Assembly (NCBI GenBank): GCA_933207985.1
Contig: OW240912.1
Coordinates: 74,289,834-74,353,833 of the forward strand
Origin: Pelobates cultripes
Lineage: Eukaryota; Chordata; Amphibia; Anura; Pelobatidae
DNA: 64,000 bases
Reading direction: 5' to 3'
The first letter of the stretch is position 1. Every line of letters starts with the position of its first letter. Positions 22,322-32,857 of the stretch are shown here, piece by piece. Both the position numbers and the translations under genes were made by a program. Under the pieces are notes generated by a model. That model had not been told where the DNA came from, did not search any database, and saw only the letters and a list, made by a program, of their open reading frames with translations.

Positions 22322-22739
22322 TAATAGCTGAGCTTACTAGCCATATGGTTAAACTAGCGCATGTGCCTACTCAGGTATGGAAAGGGTACAATCCAAGTAG
22401 TTGGTTTGGTAGCTGGTATGAGTGGTTTGGAGGGCTTAAGGCAGTGGTAGGTGGAGTCCTACTGATTTTAATGTTGTGTCTACTCCTGCCGTGTCTTATA
22501 CCCTTAGTAGTTAGGTCTGTGCAAAGCCTGATAGAAAATATAGCAGAGAGGAAGGCTGCTGCACAGATAATGGCAATTTATAAATATAAGGCTCTAGATC
22601 AGGGAGAACCAATGCAGGAAGACGAGTGTTGAAGATTCACATCATAGGATAAGTCTGGTCTGGTTCAAAGGTAACTTGTGGTGTATGCAAACCAAGGTTA
22701 AGTGATGCCTCAAGTAATTGTAAAATATCAAGAGGCATC

Positions 22740-22750
22740 AAAGGGGGGAA
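22740..22750 (+). promoter_or_regulatory. Polypurine tract of family B
   Basis: AAAGGGGGGAA lies immediately before the 3' LTR start TGTGGTGG at 22751. Confidence 0.85.
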
Positions 22751-23185
22751 TGTGGTGGAATCTCGGTAAAAATAAATTTAGTAGGCCGAGATTACCACGT
22801 GGCATGTGTACGTGCATATGCTGACGTATCGATCAGTTGGTTGCACGAGGCAAGATACGATCAGTAGTGTACGGAGCATGTGCAAGAATACAGGATGTAG
22901 TATTCCCCTCCTCCATTGTGCTGGACAAGCCATGCGGTCAAGCAGGAAGTTAATTCTTATTTGTAATGATTGGTCAAGAGAATGTGCGGGTGGAGCTTAA
23001 TATGGAGGAGTTATGTGCCTATATAGGGAGCCTGCACTATTGTTCAGGGCTCAGAACTTGCTGTATTTTTGGTGACATTAGTCCCTCTGAGTCCCGATCG
23101 GTGATCCAATAAAGAATCTCTTCCTTCCTGAAGAAACCTGTGTCCATCTCTCTGTGCTTTGCTTCCGTCAGTTTCTCCGGTATCA
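22751..23185 (+). repeat. Family B 3' LTR
   Basis: 435 bp, matching 12282-12711. It differs by three substitutions, a 6-nt insertion (around 22890) and a 1-nt deletion. It is followed by the duplicated CTAG and then by the remaining family A LTR. Confidence 0.96.
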
Positions 23186-23303
23186 CTAGAACCTGTGTCT
23201 GGTGTGAATTACTTCAGGGAGCGTGCACGCATTGTTTCATTGATTTGGCCAGGGGCAGATACACAAAGAAATAATCAATACCTTGATTGATTTTTCCATT
23301 TCA
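23186..23303 (+). repeat. Family A 3' LTR, right part
   Basis: It continues the LTR broken at 12281. The first four bases, CTAG, are the duplicated target. The rest is identical to 298-412 apart from two positions near the insertion point. It ends CCATTTCA at 23303, with flanking DNA CAAACACC after it. Confidence 0.95.
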
Positions 23304-23680
23304 CAAACACCCATGCATTCAGACGCAAACATTACAAACAAGTACACCACTATATTCCAATGGCAACTATACATACAAATACACCCATACATGCACACAT
23401 ATACTTAATACAAAAACATGCTTACATTCAAACGCTCAAACACTGCTCACAAATATAACCCTGCAATGATAAAAAAAATAGGTAGATCCCCATCTGGTAT
23501 AGCATTGTTGAAGTTCTCCGACAGTTGGAGATCTACCTTTTGGCCACACTTGCACTAGAGAGGGGCCCAGAAAACATATTTGCACCAGGGCACTCTCTAC
23601 ATTAGTTCCACCACTGGGATAATCAATGTGAGGTGCCTGGATAAAAGAGAAGGACAACAGCACTTCTGATTCTGAGTCTG
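23304..23680. other. Flank of family A copy 1
   Basis: An ACA-rich stretch (23304-23470) is followed by about 200 bp of unassigned sequence. No gene or element boundary is recognised. Confidence 0.4.
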
Positions 23681-24545
23681 TGAGTAAGCAGTTGTATGTC
23701 TCTAAAACTGATTGCCATGATGTGCAAAGTTCTGCCTCTAACACTGCCATAATATCCCAGAATTATTCCTCTAAAACTGATTGCCATGGTGTGCCAATTT
23801 TATGCTTTTAAAACTGATTGCCATGGTGTGCCAATTGTATGCATCTGACTGCCATGGTATGCCAATTGTATGCCTCTGAAGCTGATTGCCATGATGTGCC
23901 AAGTTTATGAATCTAAAATTGATTACCATGATATGCCAAGTTTATGCATCTAAAGCGTATTGCCATGCTGTGCCAAGTTTATATATTTAAAGCTGCCATG
24001 ATGTTCCAATCTTATGCCTCTAAAACTTATAGCCACGATGTTCTGAATTTATGCCTTTAAAGCTGGTTGCCATGGTGTGCCAATTGTAAGCCTCTAAAAC
24101 TGATTGCCAATTGTATGCACCTAAAGTTGCCATGATGTGCCAAGTTTATACATCTAAAACTGATTGCCATGGTGTACCAATTTTATGCATCTAAAGCTGA
24201 TTGCCATGGTATGCCAATTGTATGCATATAAAGCGGATTGCTTTAGTGTGCCAATTTTATGCATCTAAAGCTGACATAATGTTCCAATTGTATGCCTGCA
24301 AAGCTGATTGCTCTGGTGTGCCAATTGTATTCCTGTAAAGCTGATTGCCATAGTGTGCCAATTGTATGCATCTAAAGCGGTTTGCCACGGTGTGCCAATT
24401 GTATGCCTCTAAAGCGGTTTGCCATGGTGTGCCAGTTTTATGCCTCTAAAAGTAATTGTCATGGTGTGCCAATTGTGTGCATCTAAAGCGGATTGCTATG
24501 GTTTGCCAGTTGTATGCCTCTAAAGCTGATTGCCATGGTGGTTAC
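23680..24545. repeat. Degenerate minisatellite, unit about 36 bp
   Basis: About 24 tandem units of the type TATGCCTCTAAAGCTGATTG followed by CCATGGTGTGCCAATTG run head to tail with substitutions and small deletions (some units lack the GATTG part). It is non-coding. Just after it, 24570-24640 resembles the end of an old hAT-type repeat (AAGTTTGGGAAGCCCTG). Confidence 0.9.
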
Positions 24546-25214
24546 TTTTTAAAATATGCATTAAAAGCAAGTGGGTCTTGAAAAATTACTGTTTTGAAAA
24601 GTGGGTCTCGGCCCATAAAAGTTTGGGAAGCCCTGCTTTAGACCATTGAGCACTTGAACTTTCTGAAGTGTGTCTGGAGTTTGTAATTTAAAAAAAAATA
24701 AAAATAAAACCAGATGCTGAAACATCTTCCTCGCTGTCAGACAGCTTGGGAGATTTTATTTTGCTTCTGTTAGCTCCACCTTTGGACAGAGGAACAAGTG
24801 CCTACTCAGGGCATTCCTGAACAGCAGTTCCAGAAACAAAGTAAATATTGCTCTAAAAGGTGAATGGCCAATGCCTGCATTTGTGGCCCATCACTGGTGT
24901 GTATGTCCAATGAATGACTTAGGAATACTGTACTCCTTATACCCAAAAGTATGTCACTGTGATACCTATTGAGGTGCTGCACTATGACCAATGCAGTGGT
25001 TATGGTGCCAGAGAGCCCTGTTAACCCGACCATTGTCGGCTGTCATAGTTTAATTCTTACCTTGAGTTTTATGGACACCACTCTATAAGAAGTGTAGTTT
25101 TAAATTAGTTTTAAATTACTTATAATGGGGTCCCTACATACAATGTGTGGAGAGGTCCAGGGCGCTCCTATCACCATAAACACTACAACGCCCTATGGTA
25201 CTTGGAGTGTTGCT
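24546..25214. other. Unassigned spacer
   Basis: AT-rich, non-coding. Apart from the repeat-like end near 24570-24640 I see nothing recognisable. Confidence 0.4.
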
Positions 25215-25693
25215 TTAAAAGACCACTATAGGCACCCAGACCACTTCAGCTTAATGAAGTGGTCTGGGTGCCAGGTCCAGCTAGGCTTAACCCTTTTTTT
25301 TTTTTATAAACATAGCAGTTTCAGAGAAACTGCTATGTTTATATTAGGGTTAATCCAGCCTCTAGTGGCTGTCTCATTGGCAGCCGCTAGAGGCGCTTGC
25401 GTGCTTCTCACTGTGATTTTCACAGTGAGAAGACGCCAGCGTCCATAGGAAAGCATTGTGAATGCTTTCCTATGGACTGGCTGAACGCGCGCTCGCAGCT
25501 CTTGCCGCGCATGCGCATTCAGCCGAAGAGGCGGAGAGGAGCTCCCCACCCGGTGGTGGAGAAAGAGGTAAGTTTAACCCCTTCCTCTCCATCCAGCCCG
25601 GCGGGAGGTGGGCCCTGAGGGTGGGGGCACCCTCAGGGCACTATAGTTCCAGGAAAACGAGTATGTTTTCCTGGCACTATAGTGGTCCTTTAA
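25215..25693. mobile_element. T2/Kolobok-type MITE built of serial hairpins
   Basis: It is bounded by TTAA (25215-25218 and 25690-25693) with inverted ends TTAAA-GACCACTATAG / CTATAGTGGTCCTTTAA. Inside, at least five independent hairpins follow one another: CCCAGACCACTTC..GAAGTGGTCTGGG, ACATAGCAGTTTC..GAAACTGCTATGT, CTCACTGTGA..TCACAGTGAG, ATAGGAAAGCATT..AATGCTTTCCTAT and CTGAGGGTG..CACCCTCAG. Related copies lie at 58461, 37234, 35855 and 41220. Confidence 0.85.
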
Positions 25694-26528
25694 ACATACT
25701 ACCTCTAAACACCTGATGCCTATCATTATTATTTGGTTATATAGAAATAATGCCTGAGAGTGACAATGTGCCTACTGCATGGTTCTTAGGTTGTATGGTC
25801 TGAAACTACCATCCCATGGGCCATTTTTAAACAAGTAACCTCCTTGTTGCAGTCACTTGGGCTGGTTGTCAGTTGTCCGACTGATATCCATCCTTTATTC
25901 CCCTAATGCAGCACCCTTGAAAGGACTGTCCATTGTAGATCTGGCACACCTATGTGATGCATTATATATGAAAGAACAAGAATGTAATGAAATGTCCTAT
26001 CCCTGCTCTCCTTCCACACACTGTGCTCGCGATCCCCAGTGGAGAGTCCTGTCTGTGTGTATGTGTGGGTCTGTGTATGGTGGTAAATGCACGAGATCTG
26101 GGGTTAAAAAAAAGTGAATTGTAGGATTAATGCTATGGGTGAGGAGGAGGCTAATGCAGTGGGTGCAAGTTTAATATTGTTTGTTTGTGGTTATTGCTGC
26201 ATGTTTTAGAGTATATGTCTGGCAATGTGTGTCTTGCAATGTGTGTATCTGAGAGTATAAATATATGTGTGCGTGCTAGGGCCTGGGGTGTGATTATATA
26301 AGTGGGTATCTGGGAGTAGGGCTCTGCAAACCTATGAGTGATGATGACTTGACCACAAGCCCCATGTATTTTGAATCTGAGACTCCTTCTATACAGATTT
26401 GATGTGTTTAAAACAAGAAATAAAAGGATAAATCAATAGTTTTATTTAACATGACTGAATATGAATTTTTTAACTGTCAAAAAATCAGCCCCATTCAAGC
26501 AAGCAAAACCCTTCAATTTGTGATTAAT
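25694..26528. other. Unassigned spacer
   Basis: No ORF or repeat of note. A TG-rich patch lies at about 26040-26080 and 26200-26330. Confidence 0.4.
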
Positions 26529-27346
26529 TTAACCCCTTAAGGACGGAGCCAAATGTACACGTTGTGAACGAAACAAAATGTAAACAAAACCTGGCATTAG
26601 CGCTACATGTCTGTCCAATCGTAATACACCTCTTTCATACTAAATGCACCCACCCTTATTATATATCATTTTATTCAGGGGAAACAGGGCTTTCATTTAA
26701 TATCAAATATTTAGCTATGAAACATAATTTAATATGAAAAAAATGGGAGAAAATAAGATTTTTTTGATTTTTTTAGTTCTAAATTGCATTTTAAAGGTCA
26801 GTGTCATAATACTCTTTGATTTTACTGCAATAAAATACACATATTTGTATTCGGTAAAGTCTCACGTGTAAGACAGTACCCCCTATGTACAGGTTTTATG
26901 GCGTTTTGGGAAGTTACAGGGTCAAATATAAAGCACGTTACATTTGGAATTGAAATTCGCCAGATTGGTTACGTTGCCTTTGAGACTGTATAGTAGCCCA
27001 GGAATGAAATTTACACCCATAATGGCATACCATTTGCAATAGCAGACAACCCAAGGTATTGCAAATGTAGTATGTCCAGTCTTTTTTAGTAGCCATTTGG
27101 TCACAAACACTGGCCAAAGTTAGCGTTAGTATTTGTTTGTGTGTGAAAAATGCAAAAAACACCAATTTTGGCCAGTGTTTGTGACTAAGTGGCTACTAAA
27201 AAAGATTGGACATACCCTGTTTGCAATACCTTGGGTTGTCTACTTCACAGCTGGTATGCCATCATAGGTAATTTTCATTCTTGGCTACCATAGTCACGGC
27301 GGCAACGAACCAATCTAAGCAAATTTTTAATGAAAAATGAAACACA
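26529..27346. mobile_element. Palindromic TTAA-type DNA transposon, right end lost in the gap
   Basis: It begins TTAACCCCTTAAGGAC at 26529, a typical TTAA-flanked transposon end. From about 26945 to 27335 it is a large imperfect palindrome: the arm running to about 27120 is mirrored in 27165-27335, including a GGTATTGCAAA / TTTGCAATACC pair and an ACACTGGCCAAA / TTTGGCCAGTGT pair. It has no coding capacity. Confidence 0.65.
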
Positions 27347-27446
27347 NNNNNNNNNNNNNNNNNNNNNNNNNNNNNNNNNNNNNNNNNNNNNNNNNNNNNN
27401 NNNNNNNNNNNNNNNNNNNNNNNNNNNNNNNNNNNNNNNNNNNNNN
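27347..27446. other. Assembly gap, 100 N
   Basis: Exactly 100 N, a conventional placeholder for unknown length. It separates a palindromic transposon from the middle of a retroviral gag, so the missing DNA should include the 5' LTR, leader and proline-repeat part of family A copy 2, several kb at least. Confidence 0.95.
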
Positions 27447-28763
27447 GCCGGCCCCCACAGCAACCCCATCCATGGCATTGGTCCCTCATGTCTCTCCTAC
27501 CAACTCTAGTTATCCAATCATGGTGGTTGGATCCGAAGTGTCTGTGACATCGGATCAGCCCTATGCAGTGGGTGCTTCCACCCAACTACCTCTCCCATCA
27601 CCGGTTTCCCTGCCCCCGCCACAGCTACCCCCGAGACTATTCTGCACCGTGGCCCAGTAGCACCCGAGGAGATTGTTGTGGTAGAACAGGATTCACCTCG
27701 CCCAGGGGGGAACAGGCTCCCCCAACGGCTCACTATCCCCCAGGGTTATACCCAGATTAACCATGGAGCGGATGGTGCACCGCCCATGTATGTTACCTTC
27801 AACCCTGGTGATGCATACTGGCCAATCATGGAACGGAGCTTTAATGACGCTCCACTCACTTCTGATACAGATTTTCGTTCTGGTGAAATTTTCTGTGAGC
27901 AGCTCCGAGCTTGGGCACAGGATAAATTAGCAGATCAGGCTACTTGCATAAATGACATAATTCAGGATAAGCTTGAGACTGTTGAAAAGTATCACTCTAG
28001 ATTGACTCAGACTTTCTCAGACTTAGGGTTCAGCACCTATAACAAAGCACACACCCAGATGTTATCTGCAGCCTTTGTGGCAGGCGTTAGGGAACACATT
28101 CGTAAGGGGTTGATTTTAGCTCGCCCAGAGTACAGAATTATTCCACTGGACACACTTTTGCTGGTAGCCAAGGGTTTAGAATCTGTTCTGCAACCCACAC
28201 AGCGAAGAACTAGCCCTCTGATGTATACTACTTCTGCACCAATTGTCAGTCCTAACCAAGTTCCTCAGATACTCCCCCAACAATACACTCAGTTACCCCA
28301 GACATTGCCTGCATCTATCCCTTCTCCCCGGGACCGGACTCTCACGACAATCCGGACCTGTTTTAACTGTAATCAGCCCGGCCATTTCAAAAGAGATTGC
28401 CCACACCCTAGAGTAATCCACCCACAGACTCCCCGGTACCCAAGTCCCCATGTCACCGGCTTTAGTTTCCCCTCCACTGGTTATCTCCCTGCCCTGCCCC
28501 ATCCACAGTTGCCTCAGCTTCCCCCTCCTCCTCCTCCTCCTCCTCCTCCTGAATACACCCAAGCCCGGCTCCCTACATCAGACGCCCGTGCATTCACTTC
28601 GGCTCCCGCTGAAGGGTTTGACACAGATGATTTCCAAGAGAGTCAGTCACTGCCCCGCCACATTAATCGTCCATCCCGTCCTTCCATGCAATCTAGTCAC
28701 CCTCCCTCCACTTCTCACTGGTACCAGGGACCAGATCAGGCCCATTTAGATTTATTACAATAG
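27447..28763 (+). pseudogene. gag: Family A copy 2 gag, 3' part
   Basis: The first 130 bases read in one frame up to a 16-nt deletion near 27579 relative to copy 1, after which the other frame is open to the stop. An in-frame deletion of 46 codons (junction near 27806) removes the start of the capsid-like region that copy 1 has at about 4673-4812. The CCHC knuckle (CFNCNQPGHFKRDC) and a polyproline run, slightly longer than in copy 1, are present. The UAG at 28761-28763 is retained, with pol in frame behind it. Confidence 0.9.
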
Positions 28764-31700
28764 GTAACTGGCAAGCCTGTGTCAGCAACCCCTGCCATGG
28801 CAGTGTCTGCGGGGGATGGGGGAGGGCCCTTGGCTACTGTAGTTCTCCCCGTGGAGGGCCATCCAACTACCTTTCTAGTCGACACAGGTGCAGCCCGTAG
28901 TGTTCTCAGGGAACAAGACCTGCCAGATCCTTCCTTCTTATCTGATACCGATGTCTCCTGTGTTGGGGTGGATGGTACACCCCGCAGTAACCCCCTCACT
29001 AAACTTCTGCATGTAGGTTCACACATTCTCTCCCGGTTTGTTGTTTCCTCTACTTGCCCCATTAACCTCCTAGGTGCTGATGTTCTCTCTCGGCTCCAGG
29101 CATCCATTACTTTTACTGCTGATGGTCAGGTCGAGTTAACAACTCCCTTATCACAAAAAGACACCTCTGTCCTCTGTTCCCTCCCCATCTTGTTGAACCT
29201 AACTGACAATACAGGGAATACATGGGTCTCACAAACCCCCAGTGCTCTGGATCGTATCCCCCAAGAACTTTGGTCCACCGGCCCGGATGATATCGGACGT
29301 TTGCATGTGCCCCCAGTCTTGGTCAAGCTCCTGCCTGGAGCACTGCCTCCCCGTAGGCCACAGTATCCTCTGAAGCAGGCACAAGCTGAAGCTATCACCA
29401 AACAAGTTGAAAGCTTACTTGCCAAAGGCGCCCTCATCAAGTGCACATCTCCATGTAACACACCACTTTTCCCTGTTAAAAAGAGAACTGTTAAAGGCCA
29501 ACCCGACCAGTACCGAATGGTGCAGGATCTCCGTGCTGTTAATGAAGTAACTGTAAATTACACTGCTATTGTTCCAAACCCACACACTCTCTTGTCCCAG
29601 GTTCCACCGACTGCCACAATTTTCACTGTAGTAGATCTAGCCAATGCCTTTTTCAGTGTGCCCCTTGACCCTTCCTGACGTTTTCTCTTCGCCTTCACCC
29701 ACGAAGGACAACAATACACCTGGACTGTCATGCCTCAGGGGGCCCAGAATTCTCCCACACAGTTTGCTCATGCCATGTCTCTGGTTCTGGAGCCCTGGCA
29801 AAAATCTCAGTCAGATGTTGTCCTGCTCCAATATGTTGATGATCTCCTTCTCTGCGCTCCTGATTCGCTCATTGCCGAACGTGACTCAGAAGATCTCCTA
29901 TGTTTCCTCTCCGCAGCCGGTTGCAAAGCTTCCAAATCCAAGCTACAATGGTGCCGGCCCTCTGTGGTCTTCTTGGGACATTGTCTTTCCCATGGCACCA
30001 GACATCTAACTTCTCAACGTGTACAAGCTATTTTGCAACTCCCTTTACCTGCAACACATCAGACTCTTCATGCCTTTTTGGGTCTTATCACATACTGCAG
30101 GTCCTGGATACCCGAAACATCAAAGCTCATGCAACCACTCTATGATGCCCTCAGGAGTGAGCCATTTCATCTCACTGAAGAAACTATCACCTGTTTCCAC
30201 AATCTAAAAAGAGCTATTGCTTCTGCACCTGCCTTGGGCCTCCCAAACTACCAGCTTCCTTTCAATCTGTTTGTCTCTGAAAAGTCAGGACATGCTTCCG
30301 GAGTCCTTACCCAGAAACATGGCTCAAGACAGCGGCCTATTGGCTATTTTTCTTGCATGCTTGACCCTGTTGCAAGGGGTAGTCCTTCCTGCCTCAGAGC
30401 GGTGTTTGCCGCCAGCGCCCTCCTGGACAAGACTAATGATTTTGTTCTTGGCCACCACCTCACGGTGTTGGCCCCTCATGACATTACTGCAATCCTGCAA
30501 CAAGTTCAACCTAAGCACCTTTCTTCTCAACGTCACCTCCGTCTACAAACATCCCTACTTTTACCTGACAATGTGAAACTTCAGCATTGTCTTTCCCTAA
30601 ACCCAGCCACTATTCTGCCACTTCCCAAGGGAGGAGTTGTGCATTACTGGTACAGCCTGGACATCAACCCAGAGGTTCGAGCAGATTTGCAGCTGCCAGC
30701 ACTTACACCCCCACATGATGAACAATCAGAGGCCCTACTCCACTGCACCTTATGGTTTAAGGACATACCAGGCCCTGATATGAACTATGAGGAAGAATTA
30801 TTCCAGCTCAAGGAAATTCAAATTACCCTGACTGACTTATTCTGGGACCCCACAGGTACCATGCTCATCTTAGTCCATCTTCCAGAGAATGTGACACATC
30901 TCTATCATCATTGGGAAACGGCTATCCCACACATATCTCTCACCAGATCCCCTGACACCTCATGGAAAAACCTAGGCCCGATGGCCAAGACCTGGAGTCA
31001 AATGAACCAAGAACAACTGACTTCTATGGGGATCAACAAAAAGACTATTAATTACTGTACAGCAGGGTACCCAAGGTACCACACAGAAGCCCAAGAAGAC
31101 CCACTCATCATAGACTGTGACCTAGATATTCCTCATGATTGTTTTGAACAAATGAAAATGGAAACTACACACCTACCAACTGTCTATGAAGCTGCATTAC
31201 TCAACCCGGACCAAACACTATTTGTGGATGGGTCAAGATTTGCTGATGAACAGGGACAATATCACACTGGGTATGCAGTCACCACAGGATGTCAAGTGTT
31301 ACAAGCAGCTGCCCTACAACCAACTAAGTCTGCTCAAGAAGCCGAGCTAACAGCCCTGACTGTGGCCTGCAAATTGTCTGAAGGTCTACGTGTCAATATC
31401 TATACAGACTCAAGATATGCCCTGGGAGTAGCACATGACTTTGGTCTAATTTGGAAAACCAGAGGATTTCTTACGGCTACCGGTACCCCAGTAAAACATG
31501 GGGCAGCCATTGCAGAACTGATGGATGCTTTAGAACTTCCAGCAGAGGTGGCAGTACTAAAAGTAAAAGCCCACGGAAGACTAGACACAGAAGAAGCACG
31601 GGGCAACCACCTAGCTGATCAGGCAGCTAAGGAAGCAGCACGGCAAGGATGGGAAGTGGACAGAAGAGTGGCCACCGATACAATACCCATCTACACTATG

Positions 31701-32857
31701 CAAACATTGCCTACAGATCTTAGGCTTCTGAAGGAACAACAAGCTGCTGCTACTCCCCAGGAGAAACAAAGTTGGAAGAACAAAGGAGCTGTACTCCGTG
31801 ATGATGTTTACACCATCAATCTCAAGTTTTGCTTACCCAGAAGTATGTACTCAGCGGTGGTCCAATGGGCCCATGGGCCAGCCCACCTGTCGAAACATCT
31901 GATGAACTCACTGATTGACAAGTATTTTGAAGCACCAGGTATCACTACCTTAACATAGAATTACTGTAAATCATGTACTATATGTGCTAAATGCAATCCT
32001 GGAAAGATTATAAAGACTGCGCCTAATCACCTAGCCAAGCCACAATACCCCTTTCAGAGGATCCAGATTGACCATATACAAATGCCAAAGAGTGGACGTT
32101 ATGAATATGCACTGGTCATAGTGGACATGTTTTCAGGATGGCCAGAGGCCTTCCCAGTGACTAATCTCACCGCGAGGACTACAGCCAAGTACCTATTGAC
32201 AGAAATTTTTGCCGATATGGAGTTCCAGAAGTGATTGAAAGCGACCAAGGGACCTCCTTTACTGCCTCGTTAACGCGGGAAGTCTGGTCAGCACTGGGGG
32301 TGACCCTTGCATTCCACACACCATATCACCCACAGAGTAGTGGTAAGGTAGAGCGCATGAATGGCACTTTGAAAGCCAGAATGCTTAAAATGTCACAAGA
32401 AACTAACATGCCCTGGCCCGAGAGTCTCCCACTAGCGTTATTTAGTGTAAGGTACACTCCTAGGGGAAAGTATAGCCTATCACCTTATGAGATTTTGTTT
32501 GGTACAGCACCCAGGTTAGGTTGTTACTTTCCCCAACAGCTTCAGATTCAGTCAGATGCTATGGTAGACTATGTGACTGCCCTCTCACATGCCTTGACCA
32601 AAATACATGCCCAAGTGTTTTCTTCTATTCCAGATCCTGAGTCGAATACAGGTACACACAAGCTGCTTCCTGGTGATTGGGTTATGGTCAAGAAGTTTCT
32701 CAGGAAACACACCCTAGAACCAAGATTTGATGGTCCTTATCCAGTGCTCCTGATTACAGCAACGTCAGTTAAACTAGCCGGGAAGAGTTCTTGGATACAC
32801 ACCTCACATTGCAAAAAAGTGCCTGCTCCAGAAGAGGCTAATCCTGCTGAAATATGA
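28764..32857 (+). pseudogene. pol: Family A copy 2 pol, two stops and a frameshift
   Basis: The protease here has DTGA. RT keeps the DLANAFFSVPLD motif followed at once by a TGA (29676-29678), then MPQGAQNSP and YVDD in the same frame. The extra RT-RNase H segment is present with HCTL (30741-30752) and HISL (30930-30941), and is ten codons longer than in copy 1 at its start (GGVVHYWYSL). RNase H and the integrase zinc domain follow. A TAG lies at 31956-31958, and a one-base deletion near 32205 moves the DDE and GPY parts to another frame (open 32231-32857). The pol stop overlaps the env start as in copy 1. Confidence 0.92.

Larger units (their letters stand above)
20651..22322. mobile_element. 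Inserted non-coding element in family B env, probably Penelope-like
   Basis: It is bounded by a 14-bp direct duplication AATAGCTGAGCTTA (20637-20650 and 22323-22336), the length range of target-primed insertions. It has long inverted arms of about 156-160 bp (20735-20890 and 22162-22321) but a unique 84-bp left end, so it is not a simple cut-and-paste element. At 21647-21684 there is a hammerhead-like fold ending GAAACGCG. Hammerhead motifs and inverted terminal repeats are features of Penelope-like elements. No RT ORF is present, so it is non-autonomous or truncated. An unusual DNA transposon is the alternative. Confidence 0.6.
19192..22632 (+). pseudogene. env: Family B env, one stop and a 1.7-kb insertion
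   Basis: The ATG at 19192 opens a hydrophobic signal peptide. I prefer it to the in-frame GTG upstream. A TAA at 19378-19380 interrupts the frame, which continues to about 20650. SU has CFVC (19756-19767) and glycosylation sites. A basic site RKKR lies at 20287-20298. TM carries the LDYLLAVEGGVC segment and C-X7-CC (20581-20610). The frame is then cut by an element (20651-22322) with a 14-bp target duplication and resumes at 22323 with the pre-membrane WFGSWYEWF region, a membrane span (about 22440-22510) and the tail to 22632. As in family A, no typical hydrophobic fusion peptide follows the cleavage site. A likely splice acceptor (TATATTCAG) is at about 19247. Confidence 0.9.
12282..23185 (+). 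mobile_element. Endogenous retrovirus, family B, inserted in the family A LTR
   Basis: Two near-identical LTRs (430 and 435 bp, TG...CA ends), a tRNA-Gly primer site, gag, pol, env and a polypurine tract, flanked by the 4-bp duplication CTAG (12278-12281 and 23186-23189). The LTRs differ by three substitutions, a 6-nt indel and a 1-nt indel, so the insertion is young. The proteins are gammaretrovirus-like throughout. It is defective: MA and linker frameshifts, a protease frameshift, a deletion of most of the RT N-terminal half, an integrase stop, an env stop and a 1.7-kb insertion in env. Confidence 0.95.
1..23303 (+). mobile_element. Endogenous retrovirus, family A, copy 1 (interrupted provirus)
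   Basis: Seen: partial 5' LTR, tRNA-Lys primer site, long leader, gag, pol, env, a purine tract and a 3' LTR, all on the plus strand. The 3' LTR is split by another provirus at 12282-23185 and resumes at 23190. Pol is gammaretrovirus-like (gag and pol in one frame across a UAG stop, integrase with a GPY module, env start overlapping the pol stop), while Gag is very large because of a proline-rich repeat. Every gene is broken: frame changes in gag, an 8-bp deletion in RT relative to the second copy, and an in-frame stop in env. Only about 83 bp of 5' LTR is missing to the left, judged from the roughly 495-bp 3' LTR, so the 5' target duplication is not visible. Confidence 0.93.

Noticed and set aside
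23680..24545. Regular 36-bp period suggesting a CRISPR array
   Set aside because: The whole unit repeats with drift and there are no unique spacers. The context is a vertebrate genome.
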